64,000 nucleotides of DNA from Lumbricus terrestris (taxonomy: Eukaryota > Annelida > Clitellata > Crassiclitellata > Lumbricidae), in NCBI GenBank assembly GCA_949752735.1, contig OX457044.1:12821294-12885293 (forward strand). Direction: 5' to 3'. Below are positions 22,901-37,900 of this stretch, piece after piece (within the stretch, counting starts at the first letter, position 1; every line of letters starts with the position of its first letter). Under the pieces are notes generated by a model that did no database searches, was not told the DNA's origin, and worked only from the letters and a program-made list of their open reading frames with translations. A program made the translations under genes and the position numbers.

Positions 22901-25900
22901 TGCACTTAGGTCAATGCTATCAGGACGTTTGCCATCAGTGCAAAGCATTCTGGGCGGTTATCTACTGCTTGGGGTATCCACTCTCTGGAGGGCCCTCCAG
23001 ATAATGTCATTAATTGTGAAGTGTCTGCTGGCTCACCCGCCCCTTCCCCAGATTGTTTGCCGACCAGACCATGGTGTCCTCCTTGATCCGCCATCTCTCC
23101 ACATTGGCACTGGTGTGGCGCGTTGAGATTTAATCCCAAGCGCAAAGAGTTTCCCAGGTAAAGCTATGGTTGACGGCACTATGTTCATTTACTCATGATG
23201 TCACCTTGAAATGACTTTGGATTATGTTAGCCTTTTGGTACCATGTCTTATTGAACATGGTCCTGATTGGCCTGTGCAAACAGGTGAAAAAATCGCCCAC
23301 ATGGTGCAGTATTTATCTCTGAAATTGACCTTTTTTACCTTAAAATAACCCTGGATCATCTGGTATTTTGTGGCCTTGTTTCTTGCTACAAGTCGCCCTT
23401 ATTAAGATAAGAAACACAATAAATAATTGGTCAACTTAACTATTATTGGCTGGGATCTTGCCATGCTTATCGGATTTAATTTTGTATGACTCTGAATGAG
23501 CCAGATTTCAGTGTCAATATTTTTTCCAGATGCAGCTCTTACCAGATCAAAACAAAAACAAAAGTTAAGCAAAATATGGAGCTTTGTGTATTTTTTTAAT
23601 TAAAAATTGTAATATTGAGAACCCAAGAACCTATTCCCAAGGTTGAATGCTTACTATTCCCAAGGTTGAATGCTTACTCTTATGGTGATATAATATATGT
23701 ACTTGTTGTCTCATGTTTGTATTCTTTGACTTTTGTATGCAATAAACAAACTTCATTCATTCATTCGTAAGTATGGTTAAAAAAACACATTAGCCTAACT
23801 TTTCACTCAATTGTTCCTTGCTTGATTTTCACTGTCACTGTAAAAAATACTTTAAAAATTTTCAGACCACCACCTCTTTGTGGGGCTCTTCCCGCTGAAG
23901 TTAACTATGTTGCAAAAACTGGGGACAAGGTTGCAGCTCGTGTTAAAGGTCAGGATGATGAAGAAAACTGGATTTTGGCTGAAGTAGTATCATACAGTTT
24001 CAGCACTTGTAAATATGAAGTTGATGACATAGATGCTGAAGCAGGCAGAGAGTAAGTTGGTCTTTTTTGCTAATAAATGACAAAAAATGGGAGACTATAT
24101 AAATTCTGATTGATTGCTTGAATGACTGACTGATTGATTGTTTGATTTATTGATTGATTAATTGGGTAACAATCTTTGTTTATTATTTGAATATGTGCTC
24201 ATGCTCGTTAATTCAAATTGACACTGCAGTATTATTACAATTCAGTGACCCATCAAAATAGCCCTGTCAAAACAGGCCCATCATAACAGCCCCATCATAA
24301 TCGCCCAAAGACAAAATAGCCCATCATAAATTATGAAATTAGTACCAATAACATCACGCAAGAACACAATTTTCTTAAAGATGTAGGCAAATGTCAAACA
24401 AATCGCTGCAGAATAAAACTGATCTAACTTATACTTCAAGGGGGTTAATTGGAAATCGATTCAGAGGTTCCAATGGCAACATCAATAGCTAGGATCAAAT
24501 GAATATCTGAAAGAATAGTTTCCTTCAGTTGTGGTACAAGAAGGCTTTAAGCCTTTAACCTTAGTACCGGTACTTTCGTTGACATTTTTGCGATGAAAGC
24601 ATACCAACTTTTCATACTAGTAATTTCGTTAATTTGTTTTAAATGCGCTGTTCATTGCGTTACTTTTAGCATTAAACATTTGAGCCATTCTGGAGCCAAG
24701 CTGTCAGTGGCGTCTATTTCGGGACTATTTTCACGGAACTGTTTTCAATTATGACGAGGCTGTTTTGACGAGGGTATTCTGACAGGGTGCCATTACAATT
24801 CATTGTATATATATATGTGTGTATGTTTGAACACTTCTTATAGTACTCCTTCGAGATTTCTACTCAGAGGTGCTCCCACTTATTGTGTGGACATTGAATC
24901 GTAGTTTTTTCATGCCAAAACGCATGAGCAATTATGAGTGAAGGATTTGCTCAGAGGTCCTACGCGGTCCCCCAACCTTCCAGCTCCAAGGCACCAAATG
25001 TACCCTTACACCACTGCTCCTCACAAAATAGTATGAGCAGATGATTACAAGTTGTTACTGGAGTCGAATTTGACAGTTTGACAGCTACAGTAAATACTTG
25101 CCAGAGCAGGAGAATGAAAATCTGGCTCAGCCATAAAGTGGAGCTGAGCCAACAAAACTGCGGCTGGGCATTGAAATTAAAAACAAACTGTGTTCAAGGC
25201 AGGGATAAGCACTATCTTATACTTTTCGGTCCTCAGATAGCTGAAATATTGCAAAGAATGCTAAACATGGCACGTGAAGGCTATGCAGTATACATGCTAA
25301 TTGACACCTACCTACTACCGGTAATTGGCTCGAACAACATCAGATCAGCCCAAAGTGAACTCCAACACATACAATCTTGGGCCACCAGCAAAAACCTGCA
25401 CATCAACCCAAAAAAGACCAGGGAAATGGCTGTAGTGAGGAGATCACATGCTTCATTGGCCTCCATGTCGTCTATCACAGGAGTTAAGAGAGTCACTTCT
25501 ATAAAAATACTGGGTGTTACAAGCGGTGAACGTCTTACTGTTTCGGCGCATGTTGACAATACCCTAAGCTCATGTGCCTCCTCAGTCTACGCTTTACGCG
25601 TGCTGCGTGCTCATGGCATGCCTGGACCGGCATTGCATGTCATCACTCGAGCGACTACAGTTGCGCATCTGCTGTACGCCTCTCCAGCCTGGTGGGGACT
25701 GCTGAGCGCAGGAGAGGTCGACCGCATCGAAAGGTTCTTGGGGTGCGTCAGACGAGCTGGATTCCTCCCCTTAGACTCCCCTAAAGCAGACATTATGGCT
25801 GAGACTGCTGATGCTGCCCTCTTCAAAGCTATAGTTAAAGACAAAGATCTTGTTCTACATAAATTTTTCTCTTATAGACGTCCTGACAAATACAATCTGC

Positions 25901-28900
25901 GTCCTAGGCCGCATCCATTCGAACTTACCAATAAAAACAATCAAAATTTCATAACACGGATGCTTTATAAAAACGTTTACTAGACTTTATTTGCTGCTCC
26001 TCATAACTGTCGCGTTATGTCGACTGGTTTTTCAATAAAACGAATATTCTTATTTGCTATTATTCAATATTATTATTCATTTTTGCATTATAATTATTCC
26101 ATAATAATTTTCAACACAGTTAATAATTATCAATAGACCTGAATTTCAGCTGTTGCAGCCTGCGACTTCAAAAATTATTGCTTTTGCGTCCCATGGTGCT
26201 GAAAAAGTTGGGCAGCACTGAGTTGAACAGCTGCAACCTTTTCAATAATTTTATAAAGAAAAAATATATACCAGTAGGACACATAAGTGCCTGTAAGTGG
26301 TGAGGAAAAAGGCCGGGACAGCATTAAACAAGCTGCCAAATTCTTTTAATTAACAATAATAGGCCTACTATTGAACCTCGGTCATCAAGTTGGTCAGAAC
26401 TTTTCACAAGAGGTTGCAGCTCTTGCCAAACCTTGTCTCTTTTGTTCTTCTGTAAGCTTAAACTTATTATTTGAAACCGGGATCCATTCATCTTCCCTTC
26501 TCCTGGAGTTCAACCTATCATACCTATGTAGTCTGATTGGGGTGCCGAAACAACTTTAGTGGACGATGCGATGTGGCCGATGTTGACGGCTCATCGTTAG
26601 CGATAAACGCATTTTTGGTTCGCATGCAGGTGATAATCGAACGATGAATTGCTACGATGACATTCAAATTCTTTCTTGGAATATTTACAAAAAATGTATC
26701 ACTAGTTTAAAGCTTTTTGTTTAAACCGATTAATTCTGCATTTGATTCCATTTTAATCATATCTAATTAACGCGTATGATTAATGCGTTAAAAATTTTAA
26801 TAGCAAATTTTTTAACACGTCAATTGCACGCGTTAATCGTGATTAATCAACAGTCCTATTAAATAGTATTGGTTCGTGTATGAATTACCAGACAATTTGA
26901 ACTTCCCACAGCTTTCTCGCAATCTGTTGCGTGCTCTGAAAACGGAGAGACACCCATGCTTAGTACTTTCACCAGGAATCAGGGCCATAAATCCAGGGAG
27001 GGAAGGGACATGAAGGAATTCCCTCCCCACAATTCTTCTCAGTTGTGTCACAAATGTTGGGGTCGGCATGCTGTAGGCGACTGCACATTACTCAAATTGT
27101 GGATACTTGAAAACTTTCTCTGTGAGATTAAAAGCTACAGAGCTACAAGAGGTGTAAATGTGTCCATTGAAAGATAGAATTTCTTATTCATTAATACAAA
27201 GCCGGAGGAATTTATGATTTGACAACGTGACACACCCAGTATAGCCTATCATCCTGAAAGACAAGATATATATTAGGGTGTCCCCCAAAAAAATTGCTAA
27301 GTCTTTTATGCAGTCCCCCTCAAAAGTTTCCATATGGTCTCACAATAACATCTGTAAAATTTTATGAGATTACAAAAGTATTTAGGGGTCTCCAAGGCAC
27401 CCAACTTCTTCCCACATTGACATAATTTGCACCTTATGTGTCCAACTTCTAAATGATTTAAACCTCAGCCATATTTAATACCACTAGAAAGCTCTTAATA
27501 GGCAGAATTTACAAGTATCTAACTTTATTGGATACAATTCGATATTTGGGCATTGTTTTACGATAAAAAAAATGCAAAAATAAAAAATGCAAAAATCGAA
27601 CACAATTCATTATTTTTGGACGTTCACAGTGTCGGTGTAGCCTACTTACAATTCTTGATGGTGCAACAAGCCATGGTTTCAGCTTCTCCATAGCTTCATG
27701 GTGAGAATTTCTGAGCGGGCTGAGGGGTTCAACCTCCTGGTCTTTCCGAGGACCACGCAGTAGAAGTCTTAAAATTTTGCACACCCCAACACACAAATCA
27801 ACATCTAGTCCGTTATTTTTTCCGCCATACTCAACCTGTTCTTCATCAATGCATACCCCTCACACTTGTTATTCAGTTCTACATTTTACAATTCCGATGT
27901 CAACAAGATTGTCACGATTGCACTTGAAACCACATGCCTGTGTTTCTCGACAATTTTTATGAGAAAATTAATTGTCTCTGAACTTCGTTCTTTTTCATTG
28001 CTGAACTCGAATTCCTGCATCACGCTCAGAATGTCATTTACGCAGATCAAGTTATCAACAAAGTCACACATGATCTTATAGGACTGACTACTCTTTCACT
28101 GGAATATCGGGAAAACTATCATCGATGGCGGTAGTTCGGAAGCTTTTAGAAAGAGATGACCCTGTTATTCTGAGAATCTACGTGGACGAGACAATCGCTC
28201 AAAGAACTGAGAGAATTGCTATCTCTTAGTTGGGTCCCAAGAATGACACTGCATCATCTGCAGACTTGTCATCTAGAGGAGCTTCGTCAGAATTTAGCAG
28301 CTTTGGGTTAGTTCAATTAGAGTGCTCATCGACTCGGCATATGAACAACGACTGACTGTAGAATGTCAACCACAAACCTGAGAATCGTTGGATTTCCTGT
28401 AATTCACGGTTGTCAACTGTATATGCGATTCGTTTCCATCATAAAGCAATAGGGTATTTATTCATAGAGTTGGCCTATAATTGCCTTCATCATGCAATTT
28501 GCTCTGTGATGAGCACCAGGCCTGCGAATGGCCTGCTCAATTCAACCATTCAATCATTGCTCAATTCCATCATGGATAGCGACAGTTGAGGAAATTCTTG
28601 TTATTCATTTTGAGGATGGTCACGTTGAAACTGTTCAGCAATGAACTCCTTCAATTTGTTACATGCAGACTGCAGTGGCATTGATCAGGCTTTGGTTGAC
28701 GGCGGATCATTTACCTTTAAAATGCTTGAGCAGTTGATGGACCACAAAGGTTACCAAGGACACTGAGACAACAGGACCTAAGAGATTTCTGTGGTGTCAA
28801 CAAGACATATACAGCAGATCACGACTGATGGCCGTCTCTAGAAGCGTGCAAGCTCCATCTAATAGCCTATGTAGCTATTCAAGGCCGTTGTGTCATATAT

Positions 28901-31900
28901 TTTCATCATCATCATCAAGAACCAAGGGACTAGTGCCCATAGGTGCCTGCTGCCATCCTTATTGTTCCTGGCCATTTTTGTCTTTCCAAGGCCGCATTTG
29001 TCAGGTCTTGTATTGGCGCTCCGCACCAGTCTGTTGTGTTGTTCAGCCATTCCTTGTGTGGTCCACCCCTTCTGTTGACTCCCTCCATTCTTCTGAACAT
29101 CATCATCATCATTCGTCGCCTACTCCACCAATGGGAGCGTTGCACAATGAGTTAATCAAGTTTCTTCATCGCGTCCGATTCTCAGCCACAGTGATGGCCA
29201 TGTTCAAATCCATACCCAGCCCAGTTAAGTCCTCATTTATCATCCTGAGCCACGTTGTTCTGGGTCTTCCTCTAAGACGCTTCCAGGAAGGTGGAGCCTG
29301 TGCCAGCAGTGCCTGTCTAGAGTCTGAGTCTACTGGCATTCGAGCGATGTGCCCAAACAGCCCCAGGTGTCTCTGTCTAATAGTACCGCATACCGTTGTT
29401 TGTCCAGTTCTGTTGTAGACCTCCTCGTTGGTGATGAAGTCCGACCACTTGATGCCGCATAAGGTCGTCAAGCACTTAGTGACAAAGGCGTCTAGGCGCA
29501 GCTTATCCCGCCTACCGAATGACCATGTTTCAGAGCCGTAGAGGAGAACTGGCATGATATATGAGTTGAACAGTCGTATCTTGGTACTAAGGCTGATGCG
29601 AGTAGACCAGATGTTATTTTTTAGGGCTCCAAACGCTCCGCTTGCCATTCCCAGGCGTCTTGAGATCTCTGCGGTGCTGCGACAGGACTCATGAGTGAGC
29701 ACGCCCAAATAGTTGAAGCCCTCAACACACTCAACCGCCTCCCCCTCTACCATGATGTCTGGAGGTCGTGGTAGGAAATCGCTCAGACTCTGCACTTTTG
29801 TTTTCTGCCACTTGACGTGTAGACCCAACTCTGATGCCTCTTCCTCGCAGATTGTAAGGGTTGATGCCAACAAATCATAAATTTGGGCCAGTAGAGATAT
29901 TATCATCGGCAAAATCGAAGTCAGTAAATGCAACTTCGCCGATATCAGCTCCAGGCATGGCCCTGGCAACTGTCCTTCCCACAACTCTAATCATGGCCAC
30001 GTCAAACATGTCCGGAGCTAGGATACAGCCTTGTCGAACCCCTGACCTAATCCGAAACCAGCCACTGGTATCTCCCTCACATCGAACACAGCTGAGGGTG
30101 TCCGTATAGAGACCACGGAAGAGAAGGACCCCGGCGATCTTCAAAAGCTTGTAGAGTGCATCACGGTCAATTGAGTCGAATGCTGCTTTCAGGTCAACGT
30201 AAGCAGCGTAAAGAGGCTGTCTGAACTTTCTCCTCTTCTGGGCAAGAAGGTTGAGAGTGAGGACCCGGTCGACAGTCGAACGCCCTGGCGTGAATCCACT
30301 CTGTTCTCTTCTTCTCCTGGAGTGGATAACCTGATTCATCCGCTCAAGTAGGACTCGGGCGAAGACTTTTCCCAGGAACCGAGAGGAGTGTGATGCCTCT
30401 GTAGTTCTTACACTCCGTTCTATCACCTTTGACCTTGTACAGCGGGAGGATGATACCTGTGCACCAGTCAGAAGGAATTTCGCCAGATGTCCATATCTCC
30501 TCGAACAGCGAGAGCAACTCAACTGACGTGCATGGCTCCCCATACTTCAGCATTTCTGGTGTGATGCTACACACCCCGGGCGCCTTTCCCATCTTCAGTT
30601 TCTGCATTGCTGAGGACACCGGTAAGTCACATGACACAAGACATGAGGGCATAGACTCATCTGCCTCTTCTGCAATGCATGTCGAAGGAGTCGCAGGCAG
30701 GCGGTTCAGAAGATCATCAAAGTGTTGCTTTCATTGTTCCAATTTATGAGGGATGTTGGAGATCAGCTCGCCGCTAGAATCTCTGATCGGAGCAGATACT
30801 TTGGGCCCGGAAGATTTCAGACGCCGAAAGTTCTTAAAGGCACCATGAAGCTGGTTCTTTGTATCAGCTCCTCCGCCTCCAAAGCCATCCTGTTCACCCA
30901 TTCCTGACGATCATGTCGAAGGGACCTCCTCCTCCTCTCGTGGTTCAGCATCCTGTAGCGTTGGAGATCGCTCATCAGTCTAGCCTCCCTGCGTTTGTCC
31001 ACAATGTCCAATGTGGCTACGGAGATCCAACCATGCCTTGCTGCACGCACATGTGGAATTGTGCTCTCAGCAGCTGTCACATTACAGAAACGATTCCATC
31101 TCGACTCCACAGTTCTATTTTTCTGTACGTCAGAGTTTGAGTAAAATCCCGCCTGGAGAGCGCCAACATACCCTTCAGCAACAGAATTGTATCTTTTTTG
31201 CTGTGGAAGATGCGCCGATTTTTTGCGTTTCAGACGCAATCTGAGCACCGCGACCACCGGGCGATGATCCGTGTGAAACTCCAATCCTGATCATGGACCT
31301 CCATCTAGTTCCTACTAGTATGTGATCAATCTCCTTCCTCGTATGGCCGTCGTTAGAGTACCAGGAGAAACGATGGATATCTTTCCGACGGTACCAAGAG
31401 CCGCCAATGCGCAAGCAATGTTTCCTGCAGAAGGAGATAGGTCTGTCTGAGTTTTCGTTTGGGGTCCCACTGCCATGTGATCCCAGCACATAGTCATTTG
31501 GAATCCTTGCAGATCCAGAAACAGCATTGAAGTCTCCCAGGCAGACCACGAGATCCTTCTTTGACAAATTTGTCAGAAGATCATCAATTACCTGGTAGAA
31601 GCTATTCTTGATCTCGTCCACTGCATCCTCTGTAGGGGCATAGCAGACCAGTACTGATAGAAAGCCATGCATATGCTGGAATCTCGAACATCACCCTCTT
31701 TATTTTTCTGTCATCACTCATTCTGCATAGGTGACCAAATACTATCTGCAGAAGGTTTTCTGCGGCTTCTATTTGCTCATACAGTTTTGAATTTATCATT
31801 TTCTGCATCCATCCAATTCTCATCAATTTTATGTAGCATTTCCTCTCAAAGGCTAATATCTTTGACTCCATTTCTTTGGTTATTGTCCATGCCTCGCATT

Positions 31901-34900
31901 CTGCTAGGATGTGGGGTGCGGTGGTGAAGGGGTGCTATAGCAAGTGCACATACAAACTGCTGAACACACAGGTTCTCTGTACTTCTAATTTTGTTTGTAG
32001 ATGTATGGATTTGCTCTTCCAGACTTTATCCAATGCCTTTAGGGCTGTCATTGCTTTCGTGGTTCTTGCCCATACCTCTTTCTTGTTGTCTAAGTCATGT
32101 GTTTTGATGCATCCTAAATATGTAAAAAAATTGCATTCTTTATTTGGTTACCGTCTATTTCCATCTTCCTAGGTAATTCCTTTGCCCCAAACACCATCAT
32201 TTTGATCTTCTCAAAATTCGTAATAATAACCACAACAACAAGACAGCTTTTCAGAGAATATCCTAGAGCAGTGACTCCCAGCCTGTGTGCCATGGCACAC
32301 TAGTGTGCCGTGAGAACTTTTCAAGTGTGCTGCAGGAAAAGTTCTAATATGTTATTAATTAATAATTAAACTAAATATCCAGCTGTAAAGAACGAACCAA
32401 AAGAATAGCAAAAGAATATGGGTGTAGGACATTTCCCCCCCTGGACATTTCCCCCCCCCCCCGGACGTTTCCCCCCCTGGACATTTCCCCCCCTGGACGT
32501 TTCCCCCCCGATTTCGACTAGGACATTCCCCCCCGGACATTTCCCCCCCGTGCTATGCATACCTTCTAAATATGGTTGAAATATTTCAAATTGGTCATTA
32601 AACAGTTTATCCAACGCTTTGTATTGTATTGTATTGATGCATACGGGGTTTAACTTGGAGCTGGATTGATGAAAATATTCTTGTCTAAATTGGAGCTGGA
32701 TTGATGAAAATATTCATGCTTAAATGGAAGCTGGATTGATGAAAATATTCATGCTTAAATGGAAGCTGGATTGATGAAAATATTCTTGCTTAAATGGAAG
32801 CTGGATTGATGAAAATATTCATGCTTAAATGGAAGCTGGATTGATGAAAATATTCTTGTTTAAATTGGAGCTGGATTGATGAAAATAATCTTGTCTAAAT
32901 TGGAGCTGGATTGATGAAAATATTCTTGTTTAAATTGGAGCTGGATTGATGAAAATATTCATGGTTAAATGGAAGCTGGATTGATGAAAATATTCATGCT
33001 TAAATGGAAGCTGGATTGATGAAAATATTCTTGTTTAAATTGGAGCTGGATTGATGAAAATAATCTTGTCTAAATTGGAGCTGGATTGATGAAAATATTC
33101 TTGTTTAAATTGGAGCTGGATTGATGAAAATATTCATGCTTAAATGGAAGCTGGATTGATGAAAATATTCTTGTCTAACTTGGAGCTGGATTGATGAAAA
33201 TATTCTTGCTTAAATGGAAGCTGGATTGATGAAAATATTCTTGTTTAAATTGTTGAAGACGATACAAGCAATGTTTTCCGCATACGGGGGGGAAATGTCC
33301 TAGGGTAGGGGGGGAAACGTCCAGGGGGGGAAATGTCCGGGGGGGAAATGTCCGGGGGGGAAATGTCCAGGGGGGGAAATGTCCGTTCCCCAAAGAATAT
33401 ACTGAGAATCTTGCGGCCCAAAAAATAAGAAATCGAAAAACTTACAAACTGCACGATAGGCTATTACCAGAAAAGGGAATGGTAAAGTCGCTTAGGTATA
33501 TTCTTTTGTTGTTGTTGGCAAAACGCAAGAAGGCACACACAGAAGCCCAATCTGTCATCGCATCAGATGAAAATAATGTGAATATGCATCGTCTCTAGAA
33601 CCTCGTTTCAATTTGATTTTCTCTTAGAAGCAGGCACAACCGTCACATTAATGATCATTAACGATCGTTACATTCATTAAAAGTTAATACTGTTAATAAG
33701 ATAAATAATGGTAATTATTAGAATAGACTATAGTGACTTCTATTGACTCTAGACTCTGGTCACTAGACTGACCAGACTCATTAGAGTATTACCGTTTTTT
33801 ACATGGGCATTGGCGATTGCGACTTGTATAAAGGTGTGACGTATGTGTAGCGTATTAAATCGCTATTATCTATCAAACTAACTTGTCTAGTATTAAGTAT
33901 TAATTATAAGTAGAAGTTAAGATAGACAATGTAGTGGCGTTGATTTAGTTAGTTAATTAATTGGCGTTGCTAGAAGAATTAATATTTAGTAATACGATCA
34001 GCAAACGAAAACACAGACGCGCTAAATAAAGACAGCGAGGCTGATGGACGTTGGTCGCTAATGGCAACTATATCAACACACGTAACGCAATGACGCGCAA
34101 ACGGATTAAAACGCACGTCATCGACAGAAACGGATAAATCTTTGATTTCTGCAATTTGAGGTTGATAGAGAAGGGTCATTTGTTGTGCCAAATGAACTCT
34201 TAAGTAAAATTAACCGCAGAATGAACAGTTTGGTGCATCTTCGACGTTGGGAAGAAGTGTAGCCAGTAGACGTTGAGTTTTTCGGGACAGTTTTGTGTTC
34301 GAGGCAAAATCTGGAGCCTGTAATAACTATCGTCATTCGTTGGTGGAGAGTTTGAACGTTGATTTTGAATTTTGCGAACGTTGGAGAGTCGCTGGAGATA
34401 ATCACACGGTTGATTAAAGCTGGAGATAATCACTTGGTTGATTATATGGTTGATGTGCACGCTGGCATTGTGTCACATCTCATCTATTGAAGTAAGAAGA
34501 TTGGTGTTGGCGAATACTATATATATATATCTTGGAATTCCGTGGTTCGGCCTGGACTGCGAAACTTCTTTGGTGTATATAATTCCTCATCTACTTCGAA
34601 AGACACTTGGTTGTCAGAATACGAGAATCGAACTACGACAGTTTACAGAATTGGCAGACGATGAACTAGAAAAGAATTCTACACTCAAGTGAAGATAAGA
34701 ATTAAATAAATCTAGTAGATAATCAACGCCAATAAGTAATTAGGAACACTGCGTAAATGTATTGTTTATTTAACAGTTTTCACTTATATTATACATTTTA
34801 AAAGAATTGGTTTCTCTTTGAACTGGCTATTTAAATGCAGTACATTTTCAATACCTGCTAAAATAAGCTTATAAGACGGATTAACGTTACAGTATGTATT

Positions 34901-37900
34901 GAAATTTTAAAATAATTATAACTGGTATTTTTGCAAATTTAATCGGAACAAAGAAGCAATATTAAATCACATTTATTGTAAGTCGTCATAGCTTCACGGG
35001 GGGCGGAGGATAGATACATATCGACAGCGTATCAATATTGGTAAGCAGGGCTAAGCTGGCAAACTCTAATTACATAGGCTATATCTATAGCGAGTTTTAT
35101 TAGTAGGTACTGGCTTTGATAGCTTCCCATAAATAGGCCTAACGTTTATTCCTACCTAATCCACGAAGTAGACCTGCGATATATAACATGGAACAACTGC
35201 TGTAGCTTGTCTAATTAAAATTCTATAGGCTCCTATCAGATTGAAATTTGATGTAGGGTTCATATATATGTATTGTATATATATATATAATGTTACTCAA
35301 AGACCGTCTAAATGTGAAAGGGCAAAATTATTTGTTCCCTCGTATTCTGTGGAGAAAGCGCGGGAAGCCTCGGTCCCCCTGTATATGGCCTTCATTGACT
35401 ACAAGAAAGCTTTTGATTCGGTAAGCCATCGGAAATTATGGTCAGTGCTGAAAAGGATGGGCATGAGTAGTCACATGGTGGATGCAATCAAGAACCTATA
35501 CAGCAATCAACAAGCTGCGGTTCGGGTGGACAAAGAACTAACGGAATCGTTTAGAATAGGAAAAGGTATGAGGCAGGGCTGTCTGGTGTCGCCGCTGTCT
35601 TTCAACTGCTACTCAGAGTACGTGATGCGGGAGTCGGCGGACGAGCTGGGATGGATAGGAGTTACCATAAGTGGACGCACAATAAACAACCTGCGTTATG
35701 CGGATGACATTGTTCTAATTGCGACGTCAGCAGCAGCACTTCAACAACTGATAGATAGGGTAAATGAGGTCTCAAAGGAGTACGGTTTGGAAATAAGTAT
35801 AAAAAAGACAAAAGTTATGGTAGTATCCAAAACGAGAGAAACAATTCAGATCACCTGCAATGGGGAACCTCTAGAACAGGTTGAGGCTTTCCGCTACCTG
35901 GGAGCATTGATAGATGACACTGGAGATGGTAGCCGAGAAATCAGGGCTAGATTGTGGATGGCTCGGACGGCGATGGGGTCACTGGACTGCCTGTGGAAAG
36001 ATCGTTCGGTCGGGGATGCGCTGAAGAGGAGGGTTATGGAGGCGATGGTGTGGTCGGTGGCATTGTATGGAAGTGAGGCATGGACCCTGAAGGCGGCGGA
36101 TAGAAAGAGATGGACGGCTTGTGAGATGATGACGTATAGAAGAATGATGCAGATCGATTGGAGGGAACACAGAACAAATGCCTCGATTTTGGCGGAGCTG
36201 CGGCCGAAACAGAGACTGCTGGAGAGGGTGCAAAAAAGGAAACTGCGATACTTTGGACACCTGATGAGGGCAGACAACATATCGACACTGCTAATACAAG
36301 GACGAATTGAGGGTACCAGAGCACGGGGAAGACCAAGGAGGCGCTGGATGGACGATGTCTGTGACTGGACCGGACTATCACCTGTGGACTGTGTCAGATG
36401 GACGCAGGACAGAGAGGAATGGAGGAGGCTGCTGTCGTTGTCTCTGGTCTCCGACCCTCAGAAATGAGGATGGACAGCATCATCATCATCATCATCATTC
36501 TGTGGTCCAGACGATCTCTGAAGCGCTTGTTTAATTATTTGTTTAAGGCAGGCCGACAATACCTGTAGTTTGACATGTGCGACCAAAGGCAATTGTTTAC
36601 TTTTAATTATATAATGGATAAGGTCTGCAGTCTTGGAGAGCCTGGGCAATTGTTTGTTTGAAGCATTAGAACCCCAGGTCAACCTAGGAGTCCGTGTTGT
36701 CGTCGCCATCTGAAGTACCCTACCGTATTCGTCTATGTTTAGAGGGTGTTTGTTTGCATTCAATTCAGACATTCCTTCGTATTATGTGGCCCAGCCGATC
36801 TTTGTAAGCGCATGTTTAATTATTTGTTTAAGGTAGGCCGATAATACCTGCACGTAGTTGGACATGTACGACCGAATGTGATTGTTCCTTTCTAGTAGAG
36901 CCTGGGCAATTGTTTGTTAAAAGCATTAGAGCCCTGCAGTACAGTGCAGGTCCTACCTAGGCGTCTAGTCATGACCGTCTCAATTACCCTGTATAAATCT
37001 AGAATTATTTAGATTTAGGTCCAGTCTACATTTCGAACGCGTATGTTTGCATTTTAATTCAGTCTTTCATTCGCATTAATATTCATGCAATACTTGTAAA
37101 ACCTCGTTAATGACTTGTTTAAAGTATAACACTGGTCCATAATTCTGACTATCACTAAATATACAGTCTAAACCAGTGATTCCCAAACTTTTTTGACTTG
37201 TGGCACACTAAGAAAGAATAAAAAATTTCGCGGCACACTTAATTATAATTACCAACTTTTTATCTAGGTGTCACTATAATTTAATAATATTCTATTTTTA
37301 ATGTTCTCATTATCTAATAATACTCTGGTGGGTCTAGTCAGTTAGCAGATCAAATTGAAACGAGGCTCAAGAGACGACAATCATACTTGCATTTCATCGC
37401 CGATTCTAAGAGACCTCACCTCTTTTTACACTTGATTTCAGTTCAGGCTGAAAATCTAAATTCACAAAACCACAAAGATGCAAATGGCAGAAGAATTTCG
37501 ATTCCTCTTGAACTGATGGAAAGATATGATTTCTGAATGGAAAGTCAAAACTCATCCAAACTCTTTTCGGAAAATGTTGACTAATAAAATCAATTTCGTA
37601 AATCAATGAGCTGTTCTTCATCCTCGGTTGTAAGATTTGTTGTTTTGCTGATTACGAATGGATTGATTACCCAGTCAAAATAGTATTGCAAGCGAAGGGA
37701 ACAAATGCTATAGTGCTGGTTGTTGGTCTATCAATGTGTTTAGTATTTCAGATGAAATTACGGAGATTCATTGACCGTGGGAAAACAATCAAGATTTCCT
37801 TGTAGATCTTAACCTGCTACAGTGTTAGAGATTAAGACCAACTGACTTAAGTTTTAATATTGCAGTGATGATGTTTTCGGATGTTTTGTTTATAATCATT

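Noticed and set aside
27275..27293. Mariner-like terminal repeat
   Set aside because: Only one end was seen, with no inverted partner or transposase.
32420..33391. CRISPR-like array of 35-bp repeats
   Set aside because: Units are directly adjacent without unique spacers and there are no cas genes; it is a eukaryotic satellite.
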